Part shown: positions 39,101 through 44,639 of the stretch, one piece after another
How positions within the stretch are numbered: the first letter of the stretch is position 1
Layout of the letters: every line of letters begins with the position of its first letter
NCBI GenBank assembly: GCA_029783825.1
Contig: JAREIK010002964.1
Span: 683,791-747,790 of the forward strand
Origin: Sapria himalayana
Lineage: Eukaryota > Streptophyta > Magnoliopsida > Malpighiales > Rafflesiaceae
Direction: 5' to 3'
DNA length: 64,000 nucleotides
Made by a program: the position numbers and the translations under genes
Notes under the pieces: generated by a model
The model's database searches: none
The model's input: only the letters and a program-made list of their open reading frames with translations
What the model was told of the DNA's origin: nothing

Positions 39101-42100
39101 TTCACCAAATTTCAAAAAATACCGAAGTTAAAGTATTTGAACAACAAAATAATATTAGGATAACTAATCATCTGTTAAGTTTTTATATTACAATAATATA
39201 TTAGAGATCATATCTTAGAATGATACCAAGTATCTTTATACAAAGACAGTAAGTTTCGGATTTATGACTCATAATATAAGGATAAAACTGTCAAGATATT
39301 AATCTCTATCAAATATGTACAATCTCTTCGTTCATCAGATGCAGTCTCATTAACTATCCCCATTATACAAACCACATGTCGAGTACTCCCACCCAAATGA
39401 GAAAAAAAATAATAAAAAAATAACAAAAAATAACAAAAATAATAAAAAAATAATAAAATAAAATAAAGAAAATAATAAATCTCAACACATATAAAATGAA
39501 CTTTGTGATAAAATAACAGACCCATGACAAATGTATAAGTTATATTTTTATAGACAGAGTGATTAAGCTAATATTCCTTTATTAAAAAATTAAATAAAAA
39601 TAATTAATAGAGAAGTATACAATAGAGGCCATACCTAGTGTATAAGGCTCACTTTAGTGTGAGATCTATAAGATATTAATATCTTTACAGTCTTATCTCC
39701 AAAAATTAACGAGAATATGTCTAATAAAACTTGAACCTATACCTACTTGATTTTGCAACTATGCTTAAGGTATTCATCCTTCCTCATTTTTCAACACCTC
39801 CCATTATGTTCTAATGATTATTGAATGAAATTGATCTTAATCAATAATGCTTATACTAATAAATCCAAAAATAAGCACAACAAAAAACTAAAATAAGGTT
39901 AGATATTACATATAATCAAAAGTAGAACCAACCCAAAAGTGCCCATAACTCGAGTAGAAACATGGGTCTGAGTGGTATCATTTAATTTGGCCAATCCAAA
40001 GTCTGCAACCTGCATATACAGAAACATAAAGATAACGAGGCATATCTACACAAGTTCAATTGCAACACTATGAGGCTATAAGTTGAACATGCTCAATGAA
40101 ATGAAATCAGATCAAATAAATCAAACTTGATCTCAACTATTTGAGGTTAGCTAACATGATCAATGAAAAAAAATGTAAAAACTTGCCTGTGCTTCAAAAG
40201 AATCATCCAACAAAATATTTGCCGATTTAATATCCCTGTGAATAATTTTTGGGTGGCCTATAAATAGCAACATAAGTTAGCTACGATTTATTATAGAATA
40301 TTATTACTTACCCAAAATATCATTTCAGATTTCAACTGATTCGAACATGCAATAGAATATAAAAATGAGGATATCTCAACATGTGTCTGTACAGCTGTTA
40401 GCATATTAGTTGCACTATAACAATTGATCAGCATGGATTTGAATGTTTGCATGCCACATTCTCTAAGCAATGGTCACACATACACATGTAATCACCAAGC
40501 ATACAAAATTGTAACATAGCTTTCTTGTAAACTATCAAAGAAAAAAACAAAAACAAAATGAGGAAAACCATGTAATAAGGGCAGAAAAATTAGTGAAACC
40601 TAACCTTTCCCAGCATTGTTACACACTCTTTGTAGCCACACACACATATACAAATAAAAAAGACATCAAAAGAAATACATACAATCATCATGTAAATATG
40701 CCATGCCCTTTGCAGAACCAAGAGCAATTTTGAGTCTTTTATGCCAGTCCAACACTGGTAATCCTCTTGCTGTCCACACATCCATGTTAAATACTTGATA
40801 TACGGTAAGAAATAATTTTATTTGAAATTATAGAAGAGAATTAAAAATCATTATACCATGCAGATGATACTCGAGAGTTTTATTAGGAACAAATTCATAG
40901 ATGAGCAATCGTTGGTGATCAGAAATGCAGTAGCCCACTAATGAGACCAAGTGCCTATGATGAACACGGCTAATAATCTCAACTTCTGCCTTGAATTCCC
41001 GGTCGCCTTGCCCACTACCAGCCTTGAGTTGCTTGACGGCAACAACTCGCCCATCTGGCACACATCCCTTGAAAACACATCCAAACCCACCTTCCCCAAC
41101 AATGTTTTGGCGGGAAAAGCCATTTGTCATTTCCATCACTTCATCATAGCTAAAAAAAGATTTTGCACCACCAATGACAGCTGAATCAGACCCACCTCCA
41201 TTATATAGATTCCCTCTTTGACTCCCATAGCTGTCTCCCAGAAGTGAGTGTGGGGTTTGTGAACCATAAGAGTGATTAACCGAGCCAGAGAACCCCATGG
41301 AGTGTTGCGGCTGACCATAATAATATGTGTCTGCCTCATAATAAACAAAAGGATATTAAGTTAACTGTTAAAACAGGATTCACCAAAGATAAATAGTAAT
41401 CCAAACACGTATTCATAAGTTTTACCTGTTTTCGTAGGAAAATTATTGGGAGTCATGTAATGGGAAGCATATGGTTCCCTTCTTTTCCTTCTCCGTGCAA
41501 CTAAAAAAGTTGTGATTATAGCAATTAGGACCATGCCAGCAACAACTGTACCAAAGACTGCCTTTGTTGCATTTCCAACTGTATCACTTCCTGTTACTGG
41601 AGTGGCAGTGGAAATCTCCAGGTTTTCTGTGGCTGGAGAAGACCGTGTTGAATGATTAGAATACGTGCTTCGAGAAGCGGGAGGACTGAGGAGTATGTGT
41701 TGCACTGGAGATGGCACCTTTGGCAGAGATTGATTTGGCGTTGATGGGTCAGATAGTCCATTTGAGACAGGAGAGGCAGGAGGAGAAGCGTTTTCTGTTG
41801 GTAGAGGCGAAGATTGTTGTGACCCTCCTCCAGGTGGAGGGGGGGAACTCAATCCAGCATCAGGAAGTGGTGCCATTGCAGTTTTATCAACTGTAGGAGA
41901 GGAAGGGGGTGAAGGAGGTGGAGAAGATATATCAGCTGAAGGTGCTGGTGCTTTCTGTGTAGGGAGTGGAGGACTAACAGAAGGTGATGATGGAGGTGGC
42001 ACATTTGGCAATGATTTTGGAGGAGGAGGTGGTGGTGGTGGTGAATTTTGTGAAGTCTTTGAAGGTGGTGGTGGTGGAGGTGGTGGTGATGCTGATGGAG

Positions 42101-42461
42101 GGCTTGGTGGTGGTGATGCTGATGGAGGGCTTGGTGGTGGTGATGCTGATGGAGGGCTTGGTGGTGGTGATGCTGATGGAGGGCTGGGTGGTGGTGAAGA
42201 GGAGACTATTGGAGGTTGGGAAATTGATGTGTTGGACTCTAATGGTGGGCTGGTTGAAGAGCTAGAATTTGAGGGCAATGGTGATGGCAGCATGGAAGAA
42301 TTGGAAATAGGAGGGGGAGACACTTGAAGTGGAGGTGGCGGTGGGGGGGCATCATCAATGGAAGGTGGAAGAAGAACCAACTCTTTGGTAGACGAACCTC
42401 CAACAGGCGGTGATAGCATATTTGATGGAGATGATGAGTTTGAATCGGTCGTCGAATCCAT
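37..42461 (-). CDS. PERK-family receptor-like kinase, 5' part (six exons, 3' end outside window)
   Basis: Spliced coding exons (minus): 42461-41426, 41330-40857, 40769-40683, 40257-40187, 40009-39933 and 184-37. Together they give about 631 residues in one open frame. Order of parts: Ser/Pro-rich extensin-like ectodomain (about 1-295), one transmembrane helix (about 301-322) followed by a basic stop-transfer RRRKRR, a Gly/Ser/Tyr-rich juxtamembrane stretch, then the kinase: glycine loop GEGGFG (424-429), VAVK Lys445, HRD (Asp541, Arg540, so an RD kinase), DFG (559-561), APE (585-587). PERK proteins sit in the plasma membrane with a wall-facing proline-rich domain and are linked to cell-wall sensing and growth control; that is family knowledge. 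All key catalytic residues are present, so the gene looks functional. The C-terminal lobe after GDESLVEW lies off the left edge. Which PERK paralogue this is cannot be told here. Confidence 0.93.
445..518. repeat. (AT)n and (GT)n microsatellites
   Basis: An alternating AT run of about 40 bp is followed by a GTGTGTGTGCGTGTGTGTGT run, near the acceptor end of intron 5. A shorter GT run follows at about 833-847 and a CA run at 1896-1912. Confidence 0.9.
991..1080. repeat. 30 bp tandem repeat, three copies
   Basis: Three consecutive 30 bp units starting at 991, 1021 and 1051, each containing ATAAATATCAAATT followed by GTCGC or ATCGC and AAGA, differing at only a few bases. Confidence 0.85.
1081..4046. 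other. AT-rich intron sequence without recognised genes
   Basis: About 25% GC, with many homopolymers. Open frames here are short and show no known protein motif. Nothing beyond degenerate intron or old repeat DNA could be supported. Confidence 0.6.
4047..4879. repeat. Tandem duplication copy 1 (carries the empty insertion site)
   Basis: An ~833 bp unit beginning TTTTGAATATCAACTAAAAG and ending GATATATTATC. It is repeated head to tail from 4880, where the second copy is split by a large insertion. At 4501-4508 this copy reads TTACTAAC directly followed by TAATAG, the uninterrupted site. Both copies contain similar short minus-strand frames (4360-4145 and 5217-4954, sharing [10 protein letters not shown] and FQFILIPTH) of unknown nature; they may be a remnant of a transposon protein. 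Confidence 0.85.
4880..5335. repeat. Tandem duplication copy 2, left part
   Basis: Matches 4047-4508 of copy 1 almost throughout, then stops at TTACTAAC (5328-5335), where foreign sequence begins. The rest of the copy resumes at 20515. Confidence 0.85.
5546..6370 (+). pseudogene. LINE ORF1, N-terminal part: DUF4283 and zinc knuckle
   Basis: A 274-residue frame from ATG 5546. Residues about 50-180 fit the DUF4283 domain of plant LINE ORF1 proteins ([49 protein letters not shown]). A CCHC knuckle follows: Cys220, Cys223, His228, Cys233 with the spacing CX2CX4HX4C; the usual GH is SH here. ORF1 proteins bind the LINE RNA. A run of 14 G at 6309-6322 probably caused slippage, because the frame closes soon after at 6370. 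The C-terminal part of ORF1 resumes past the insertion at about 15060. Confidence 0.8.
10185..10400 (+). pseudogene. Ty3/gypsy integrase core fragment
   Basis: ATCTCTATGGACTTCATCTC and following bases read [13 protein letters not shown], the start of the gypsy integrase catalytic core (usual form SMDFI.GLPK). The next motif, VVVD..KYAT, appears in a neighbouring frame (VVVDPKYAT), so at least one frameshift separates them. The fragment then fades. It lies inside the organelle-like insertion; gypsy pieces are common passengers in plant mitochondrial genomes. Confidence 0.6.
12014..12199 (+). other. Short unassigned reading frame in the organelle-like block
   Basis: 61 codons with a hydrophilic N-terminus ([12 protein letters not shown]) and an acidic middle ([18 protein letters not shown]). 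It has no recognised family and no neighbouring coding context. It may be a chance frame or a fragment of a captured gene. Other short frames in this block (for example 8731-8946, 9488-9853, 14428-14724) are equally unassigned. Confidence 0.2.
13606..14372 (-). pseudogene. Ty3/gypsy reverse transcriptase/RNase H fragment, frameshifted
   Basis: Minus-strand pieces in several frames follow the gypsy pol order: [20 protein letters not shown] and [20 protein letters not shown] (end of RT), [17 protein letters not shown] (connection), then [20 protein letters not shown] with [20 protein letters not shown] (RNase H start), [18 protein letters not shown], and [15 protein letters not shown] (RNase H end). 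The similarity is to the non-chromovirus Athila/Tat group. Frameshifts make it a pseudogene. It is in opposite orientation to the integrase piece at 10.2 kb, so the two are not one intact element. Confidence 0.8.
15064..15453 (+). pseudogene. LINE ORF1, C-terminal part
   Basis: An open frame through [14 protein letters not shown] to [10 protein letters not shown], strongly basic and acidic with Lys/Glu-rich helices ([20 protein letters not shown]), as in the C-terminal tail of plant LINE ORF1. Its true N-terminal side is on the far side of the organelle-like insertion; the ATG at 15064 is not a real start. It overlaps the ORF2 start (15446) by eight bases. Confidence 0.65.
15446..19356 (+). 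pseudogene. LINE ORF2: endonuclease, reverse transcriptase, RNase H
   Basis: Starts [20 protein letters not shown], the usual APE-like endonuclease opening; IIGGDFNSL (about 15830) is the endonuclease core. The reverse transcriptase includes [61 protein letters not shown] and an intact YADD (about 17480). A WEKK zinc/linker region and an RNase H (18877-19356) follow. The frame holds from 15446 to about 17940, then a one-base shift near 17935-17950 (poly-A) moves it. In-frame stops: 15983, 16490, 17678, 17840, 18079, 18220, 18223, 18505, 18610 and 18853, mostly where family members have Trp. In RNase H, the catalytic Glu of AE.AL is Lys (AKILAL) and NTDGS is NTDDS. Confidence 0.92.
19830..20080. 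repeat. LINE A-rich tail and palindromic TTTTATAAAA tract
   Basis: Starts (TAAAA)n, as expected of a LINE tail, and continues into about 200 bp made almost only of A and T, with many copies of the self-complementary TTTTATAAAA core. It could fold into cruciforms. It separates the LINE from the C-rich repeat at 20085. Confidence 0.75.
20085..20295. repeat. C-rich 28 bp minisatellite, about seven copies
   Basis: Degenerate units on the model CCTCCCCACAAATC-CGCCCG-CCCCTG, period about 28 bp, strongly C-skewed on the plus strand. The open frames across it (Pro/Arg-rich on plus, Gly-rich on minus) are low-complexity artefacts. It belongs to the right arm of the 15 kb composite element. Confidence 0.8.
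20300..20514. repeat. Right subterminal arm of the hAT-like element
   Basis: GC-richer than its surroundings. It contains an inverted repeat GATACGCCACATGG (20380-20393) against CCACATGGCGTATC (20415-20428), 12 of 14 paired, and several GACGTCGACC and CGTGTTCGTAC-like steps resembling motifs in the left arm (5336-5440). Such subterminal repeats are usual transposase-binding regions in plant DNA transposons; binding is inferred. Confidence 0.5.
20523..20900. repeat. Tandem duplication copy 2, right part
   Basis: Matches copy 1 from 4509 to about 4880 (TAATAG, then TATCAATATCAAAGAAATAA and on to GAAATATGATATATTATC). With 4880-5335 it rebuilds one ~834 bp unit, the same length as copy 1. Confidence 0.85.
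20901..22620. other. AT-rich intron DNA with old repeats
   Basis: No gene recognised. About 21950-22400 resembles the dispersed repeat family seen at 35.3-37.0 kb (shared order: AT-rich CAATTGGTTAT-like block, 'CTCCTAGATCAATAAC'-type block, then a CT-rich block), in decayed form. Confidence 0.45.
22640..23215. repeat. Diverged tandem pair, period about 299 bp
   Basis: AGATAAAGAA at 22691 and 22990 anchors two alignable copies: a Y-rich block, then CTGATTTATTTCAT, a GTGAT-CACTTC block and CATATAATT-CATTGC. They differ substantially, so the duplication is old. A similar segment lies at 36270-36500. Confidence 0.6.
23275..23560. repeat. CA-rich degenerate repeat block 1 (TGCACA/CACAC)
   Basis: A stretch dominated by TGCACA, CACAC and CACATGG steps without a clean period. 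It resembles blocks at 29760-30060, about 32990-33110 and 38640-38900. Short frames here are Thr/His-rich artefacts. Confidence 0.65.
23950..24365. repeat. GC-rich island with C-homopolymer repeats
   Basis: In a ~25% GC setting this starts with AGGCGCGCC / GCGCGCCTCAGGGCGAGGCG and an inverted GCCT/AGGC pattern, then a C-rich region (24183-24355) with units around GAAATTCCGATCCCCCCCC and several C8-C12 runs. The minus strand is correspondingly G-run rich (G-quadruplex potential). The frames reading across it are Pro- or Gly-rich and look non-genic. It may be the end of an old DNA transposon. Confidence 0.55.
24370..25270. other. AT-rich intron DNA, nothing recognised
   Basis: Long T-rich and A-rich stretches; the frame at 24749-24961 has no recognisable motif and the region has no sign of a gene. 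Confidence 0.5.
25275..26075. repeat. Tandem duplication, period about 402 bp
   Basis: CTAGAAAG at 25275 and 25677 starts two close copies sharing AAACCCTTGTTTATTTGATT, TCATAGGTCTTTTCCAAGCC and the closing AAACCAAAAAACATAA block. Sequence agreement is high, so this duplication is younger than most in the intron. Confidence 0.85.
26076..29120. other. AT-rich intron DNA, nothing recognised
   Basis: About 25% GC, with many TATCTC/AATAAT words. It may contain worn retrotransposon DNA, but no frame or motif could be supported in either strand. Confidence 0.45.
29121..29210. repeat. Compound (CA)n/(CG)n microsatellite
   Basis: Alternating purine-pyrimidine sequence: ACACAC, CGCGCGCACGC, ACACGCGCGCGCGCGCGC, then ACACACACACGC and an AT/GT tail. 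It is unusually CpG-rich for this intron and of the type that can adopt Z-DNA. Confidence 0.9.
29760..30060. repeat. CA-rich degenerate repeat block 2
   Basis: Repeated GTTGCACACA/CTGCACACC steps (for example TGTTGCACACATT), imperfect spacing. Same style and strand as blocks 1, 3 and 4. Confidence 0.65.
30115..30325. repeat. 35 bp minisatellite
   Basis: The last three copies have an exact 35 bp period (GCACCTTTAGG at 30238, 30273; GCACCTTTAAG at 30308), each with AAATCATCACACTTCACACT. Upstream copies (from about 30128) are more diverged and 30-40 bp long. It is followed by GTGCCTCGCCTGAGGACAGG and TACGCGTACGCC, a GC-rich patch. Confidence 0.8.
31280..31711. mobile_element. Candidate non-autonomous hAT-type MITE (432 bp)
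   Basis: Left end TAGAGGTGGAAAC, right end (reverse complement) TAGAGGCCTCAAATGGGCC: a short terminal inverted match TAGAGG and a GC-richer interior full of GGCACGG/GCCATG-type words, as in common plant hAT MITEs. The flanking 8 bases (GCTATATT and GTTGTAGT) agree at only five positions, so the target duplication is weak. Confidence 0.4.
31712..35260. other. AT-rich intron DNA with minor repeats
   Basis: No gene recognised. About 32990-33110 is a small TGTGTATGC/CACAC-rich block (CA block 3), and 33285-33385 has a GC-richer inverted-looking stretch (TTGATGGCCTGG, CCCATCAAATTTGG). Confidence 0.45.
35261..35690. repeat. Tandem pair, period about 211 bp
   Basis: TATCATAATCATAGATTTTA starts at 35261 and 35472. 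Both copies run through TTTGTTATGATTGTT and AAGTCATAAGAATAATAACT-like sequence. A third, more distant relative begins at about 36493. Confidence 0.8.
35472..37060. repeat. Diverged ~1 kb duplication
   Basis: 35472-36490 and 36493-37060 share, in order, the CATAGATTTTA block, a TTGTTGACTCC block, GATGGCT, a CTCTCAA-CTC block, TTGTATAGGATATCTCTC and TGTCTAATA. The order and spacing are conserved but many bases differ. Frames inside (35918-36106, 36275-36469) are not recognised. Confidence 0.6.
37061..38575. other. AT-rich intron DNA, nothing recognised
   Basis: Contains short stretches in retrotransposon style but no supportable frame or motif. Confidence 0.45.
38640..38900. repeat. CA-rich degenerate repeat block 4
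   Basis: CACACTGCAACT, GGCACACACTGCAACTGCACC and similar steps, without a clean period. The Val/Cys/Ala-rich minus-strand frame across it (38869-38576) is a product of the repeat. Confidence 0.6.
38901..39932. other. Donor-proximal end of the giant intron
   Basis: AT-rich, with an (AAT/AAAT)n patch at about 39400-39480. No gene recognised. Confidence 0.5.
39933..40009 (-). CDS. PERK exon 5: DFG motif and activation loop
   Basis: A 77 bp exon, acceptor TGCAG|GTTGC. It encodes [20 protein letters not shown] then VMGTF, ending with two bases of a Gly codon at TTTTGG|GTTGGT. The activation-loop Thr/Ser residues are kept. The next exon in phase is nearly 40 kb away, at position 184. Confidence 0.93.
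40187..40257 (-). CDS. PERK exon 4: catalytic loop (HRD)
   Basis: A 71 bp exon encoding [20 protein letters not shown] then FEAQ: the catalytic loop with Asp541 and Asn546. The acceptor is TATAG|GCCACCC. The donor is CAG|GCAAGT, a GC instead of GT donor in an otherwise perfect consensus. The GC choice is required because exon 5 continues VADFGLAK directly after FEAQ, as in other PERK kinases. Confidence 0.93.
40683..40769 (-). CDS. PERK exon 3: kinase subdomains V-VIa
   Basis: An 87 bp exon with acceptor TGGACAG|CAAGAGG and donor GATGATT|GTATG. It encodes [20 protein letters not shown] followed by GMAYLHDD; the split Cys codon is completed by exon 4. Phase matches both neighbours. Intron 3 after it is 425 bp. 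Confidence 0.93.
40857..41330 (-). CDS. PERK exon 2: juxtamembrane and kinase N-lobe
   Basis: Preceded by acceptor GGCAG|ACACAT, which restores the frame after exon 1 ([12 protein letters not shown]). It encodes the Gly/Ser/Tyr-rich juxtamembrane stretch, the [14 protein letters not shown] lead-in typical of PERK kinases, the glycine loop [31 protein letters not shown] with the ATP-anchoring Lys445 and helix-C Glu461, and [15 protein letters not shown] through [16 protein letters not shown]. It ends CTGCATG|GTATAA. Length 474 bp. Intron 1 before it is 95 bp; intron 2 after it is 87 bp. Confidence 0.95.
41426..42461 (-). CDS. PERK exon 1: proline-rich ectodomain, TM helix, start codon
   Basis: The start was chosen at the ATG at 42461 because it has a good plant context (GCC ATG G) and opens directly into the Ser/Pro-rich domain ([14 protein letters not shown]). 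The open frame continues 23 codons upstream, but that extension (MMMLSDLTRIHC...) does not look like a PERK N-terminus. As in other PERKs there is no clear N-terminal signal peptide. Runs of Pro (6 to 8) and SPPPSPP motifs resemble extensins. A hydrophobic helix ([20 protein letters not shown], about 301-320) precedes a basic cluster. The exon ends AAAACAG|GTAAAAC. It contributes 345 codons plus one base. Confidence 0.93.
42080..42195 (-). repeat. 27 bp in-frame tandem repeat encoding SPPPSPPSA
   Basis: About four near-identical 27 bp units; the GATGCTGATGGAGGGCTT core on the plus strand recurs at 42088, 42115, 42142 and 42169. They encode four copies of a nine-residue SPPPSPPSA module in the ectodomain of the PERK protein. 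A multiple-of-three period keeps the frame open whatever the copy number. Confidence 0.9.
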
Positions 42462-43038
42462 GGCGACAAATATATGAAGAGACTGTTTTGAAGGACAATG
42501 TATCCTTGTTAAATCTGACAGCATCATCATTCTCTTGTGATCGCCTACTCACCTAGTTCAAACTTCTCTCGGCCGTTAGTTTGCTTATTTCCTTGCATTT
42601 TTTCCATGATTTTAAATGAAAAACAAGGTAGTTCTTCCTTTGAGAAAGGCAGATAACATCGAACAATCAAATTCAAGAATTATCAGGTAATCGTGAATCG
42701 AGAATATATCCAAATCCTATATCACCATTTACTCATAATCAACCTGAATGAAGCTAGAGACGATTTATAATGAGTAAAAATAATATGAATCAGCACCTCG
42801 AAACCAAATACAAATCTTAAACTAAAATGAAGAATCTAAGCAAATAAAAGAATGGTCAGAGAATTTTGAAACTGTTCCCTGCAAAACGGAACTATAATAA
42901 GCTGGACCTGCCCAAATTCATGAGAAAAAGAAGGTTGGGTGACTGTATCTCCAAAAAACGCGCAAATGATGTGTTTGCTCCCAGGAATAAACATGAGGTT
43001 TCTCAACCATACATATACAGCATTTTATCTCCTGTGTT
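42462..43038 (-). promoter_or_regulatory. Upstream region of the PERK gene
   Basis: The stretch between the start codon and the CT microsatellite must hold the 5' UTR and proximal promoter. No clear TATA box was pinned down. The overlapping open frames here on both strands run into the microsatellite and look non-coding. Confidence 0.5.
42485..42558 (-). promoter_or_regulatory. Candidate short intron in the PERK 5' UTR
   Basis: On the minus strand a perfect donor consensus CTAG|GTGAGT lies at about 42558, and an acceptor-like CAAAACAG|TCTC at about 42485, 24 bases before the start codon. Splicing would remove about 74 bp, including upstream ATGs in the leader. Inferred from splice signals only; 74 bp is near the lower limit for plant introns. 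Confidence 0.3.
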
Positions 43039-43298
43039 CCTCTCTCTCGCGCTCTCTCTCTCTCTCGCTCTCTCTCTCGCTCTCTCGCTCTCTCTCTCGC
43101 TCTCTCTCTCTCTCTCGCTCTCTCTCTCGCTCTCTCTCTCGCTCTCTCTCTCTCGCTCTCTCTCTCTCGCTCTCGCTCTCTCTCTCTCGCTCTCTCTCTC
43201 GCTCTCTCTCTCTCGCTCTCTCTCTCGCTCTCTCTCTCTCGCTCTCTCTCTCTCGCTCTCTCTCTCGCTCTCTCTCTCTCGCTCTCTCTCTCTCTCGC

Positions 43299-43340
<42 letters not shown>
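43039..43340. repeat. Compound (CT)n/(CTCTCG)n microsatellite upstream of PERK
   Basis: About 300 bp of almost pure CT dinucleotides on the plus strand (GA on the sense strand of the gene), punctuated by regularly spaced CG steps (TCTCTCGC units of 6, 8 and 10). It ends in an uninterrupted (TC)n run. Long open frames on both strands here (Leu/Ser or Arg/Glu repeats) are artefacts of the repeat. Confidence 0.95.
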
Positions 43341-43343
<3 letters not shown>

Positions 43344-43439
43344 GCTGTTGTCTCCGGCGTTGTGGGGTGCCAAACTGCCAATTCGGCAATGAGACGATGT
43401 TCGGACATTGTTATTCAATCGTTGGATGTTAACTGACCG

Positions 43440-44262
43440 TCGGCATCAGACCAGGTCGACTGTCGACACCTCTAACATTTCGGGAATCCAACATATTAAA
43501 ATAGTACCACATCCAAAACACAATAAAAAATATCATTTTTTATATATCTACTCAAAATATTGATATACTCAATATTTATAAGTAATCTTATTTAAAATAC
43601 ATTTTAAAATATTGATATACATTTTACAATATTGATATACATTTTAAAATAATCTTATTTATAAGTTTCATTTTTATAAGTAAAGTTCATGTCATGATTT
43701 TTTTATATAATTGATATACATTTTAAAATAATCTTATTTAAAATATCTAATCAAAATATATTAAAATATTATATTATCTATTTTAACTAACTAAATTTTC
43801 AAAGTAACTCTAATAATACTATCTTTGTTATCTACTCCAACTAATTTTAATAAATTTTAATAATAAAATCTAAAATAGTATATAGTATGATATGTCATCA
43901 AAATTTTAATTTTTATTTTTTTAATAACGATCTTATTTACAACAATTATGAAATAAAAAATTTTAAAATTTGAACCAATGGTACAAAATGTTTTGTTTTT
44001 TGTGCTATACACATGTTAAAAAAAATATTTTTTATGTTATTTAATGTTTAGTGTACATGGTTATAATAAATTTGAGAAAATATTTTTAAAATAACTAAAG
44101 TAGAAATAGCTAGCGTCTTTGCCCTAGCCAAAAATAGTTAGCCAAATGGTGCTAATAAGAAATAGCTAGCATAATAACTCGCCTCTTGGAGATAAAATGT
44201 AAGGGTTTACTATGTAAAATAGCTAAAATGAAAGTTTTAGCTAGCTTCTTGGAGATGCTCTT
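43440..44262. other. Region upstream of PERK with a possible Tourist-like MITE end
   Basis: AT-rich with repeated CAAAATATTGATATAC words. About 44100-44262 carries several TAGCTAGC/TAGCTAAAAT words and ends CTTGGAGATGCTCTTA, a terminus typical of PIF/Harbinger (Tourist) MITEs. No matching left terminus was found, so it is at best truncated. Confidence 0.35.
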
Positions 44263-44278
44263 AGGTCTATTATATATA

Positions 44279-44602
44279 CAAACACAAAATTACCCATGTA
44301 CTTATCAAAAAAATTATATCTTACACCTACCATGTAAATATTAAAGAAATAAAAAATTTTAAAAATAATTTTATTTTCTATAAACATATTAATGTTTTAG
44401 TATCCTTTTTTTTTATTTTGTTTTAGGTTTTTTAAATATGCAAACCCAAAATTACCCTTGTGCTTATTTTAAAAATTATATCTTAGACCTACCATGTCAA
44501 TATTAAAGAAATAAAAAACTTTAAATTTTTTTTTTAAAAAAAAACTTTTTTCTAAATATAATATATATATTAAATATTACACCTACCATGTCAATGTATA
44601 GA
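44279..44602. repeat. Tandem pair, period about 162 bp
   Basis: CAAACACAAAATTACCC at 44279 and CAAACCCAAAATTACCC at 44441 begin two similar copies, both containing AATTATATCTTA and CTACCATGT-AATATTAAAGA. A partial third repeat of ACACCTACCATGTCAATG follows at about 44579. Confidence 0.75.
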
Positions 44603-44639
44603 CCTATACATTGTATATATTCATGTAAATATTGAATGA

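Larger units (their letters stand above)
185..39932 (-). other. Giant PERK intron 5 (39,748 bp)
   Basis: Bounded by donor GTTGGT (39932) and acceptor TTTCAG (185). Exon phases on both sides fit exactly and together give an uninterrupted kinase activation segment, so the two exon groups very probably belong to one gene. The intron is about 28-30% GC outside its inserts and is packed with repeats and nested mobile elements, listed separately. No other host gene was recognised within it. Confidence 0.85.

Noticed and set aside
41711..42265. Plus-strand Val/Met-rich frames opposite PERK exon 1
   Set aside because: Shadows of the proline codons of the true minus-strand gene.
42866..43436. Long open frames on both strands (up to 188 codons) over the CT repeat
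   Set aside because: They consist of Leu/Ser/Arg or Arg/Glu repeats created by the microsatellite, and several frames are open at once, the mark of low complexity.
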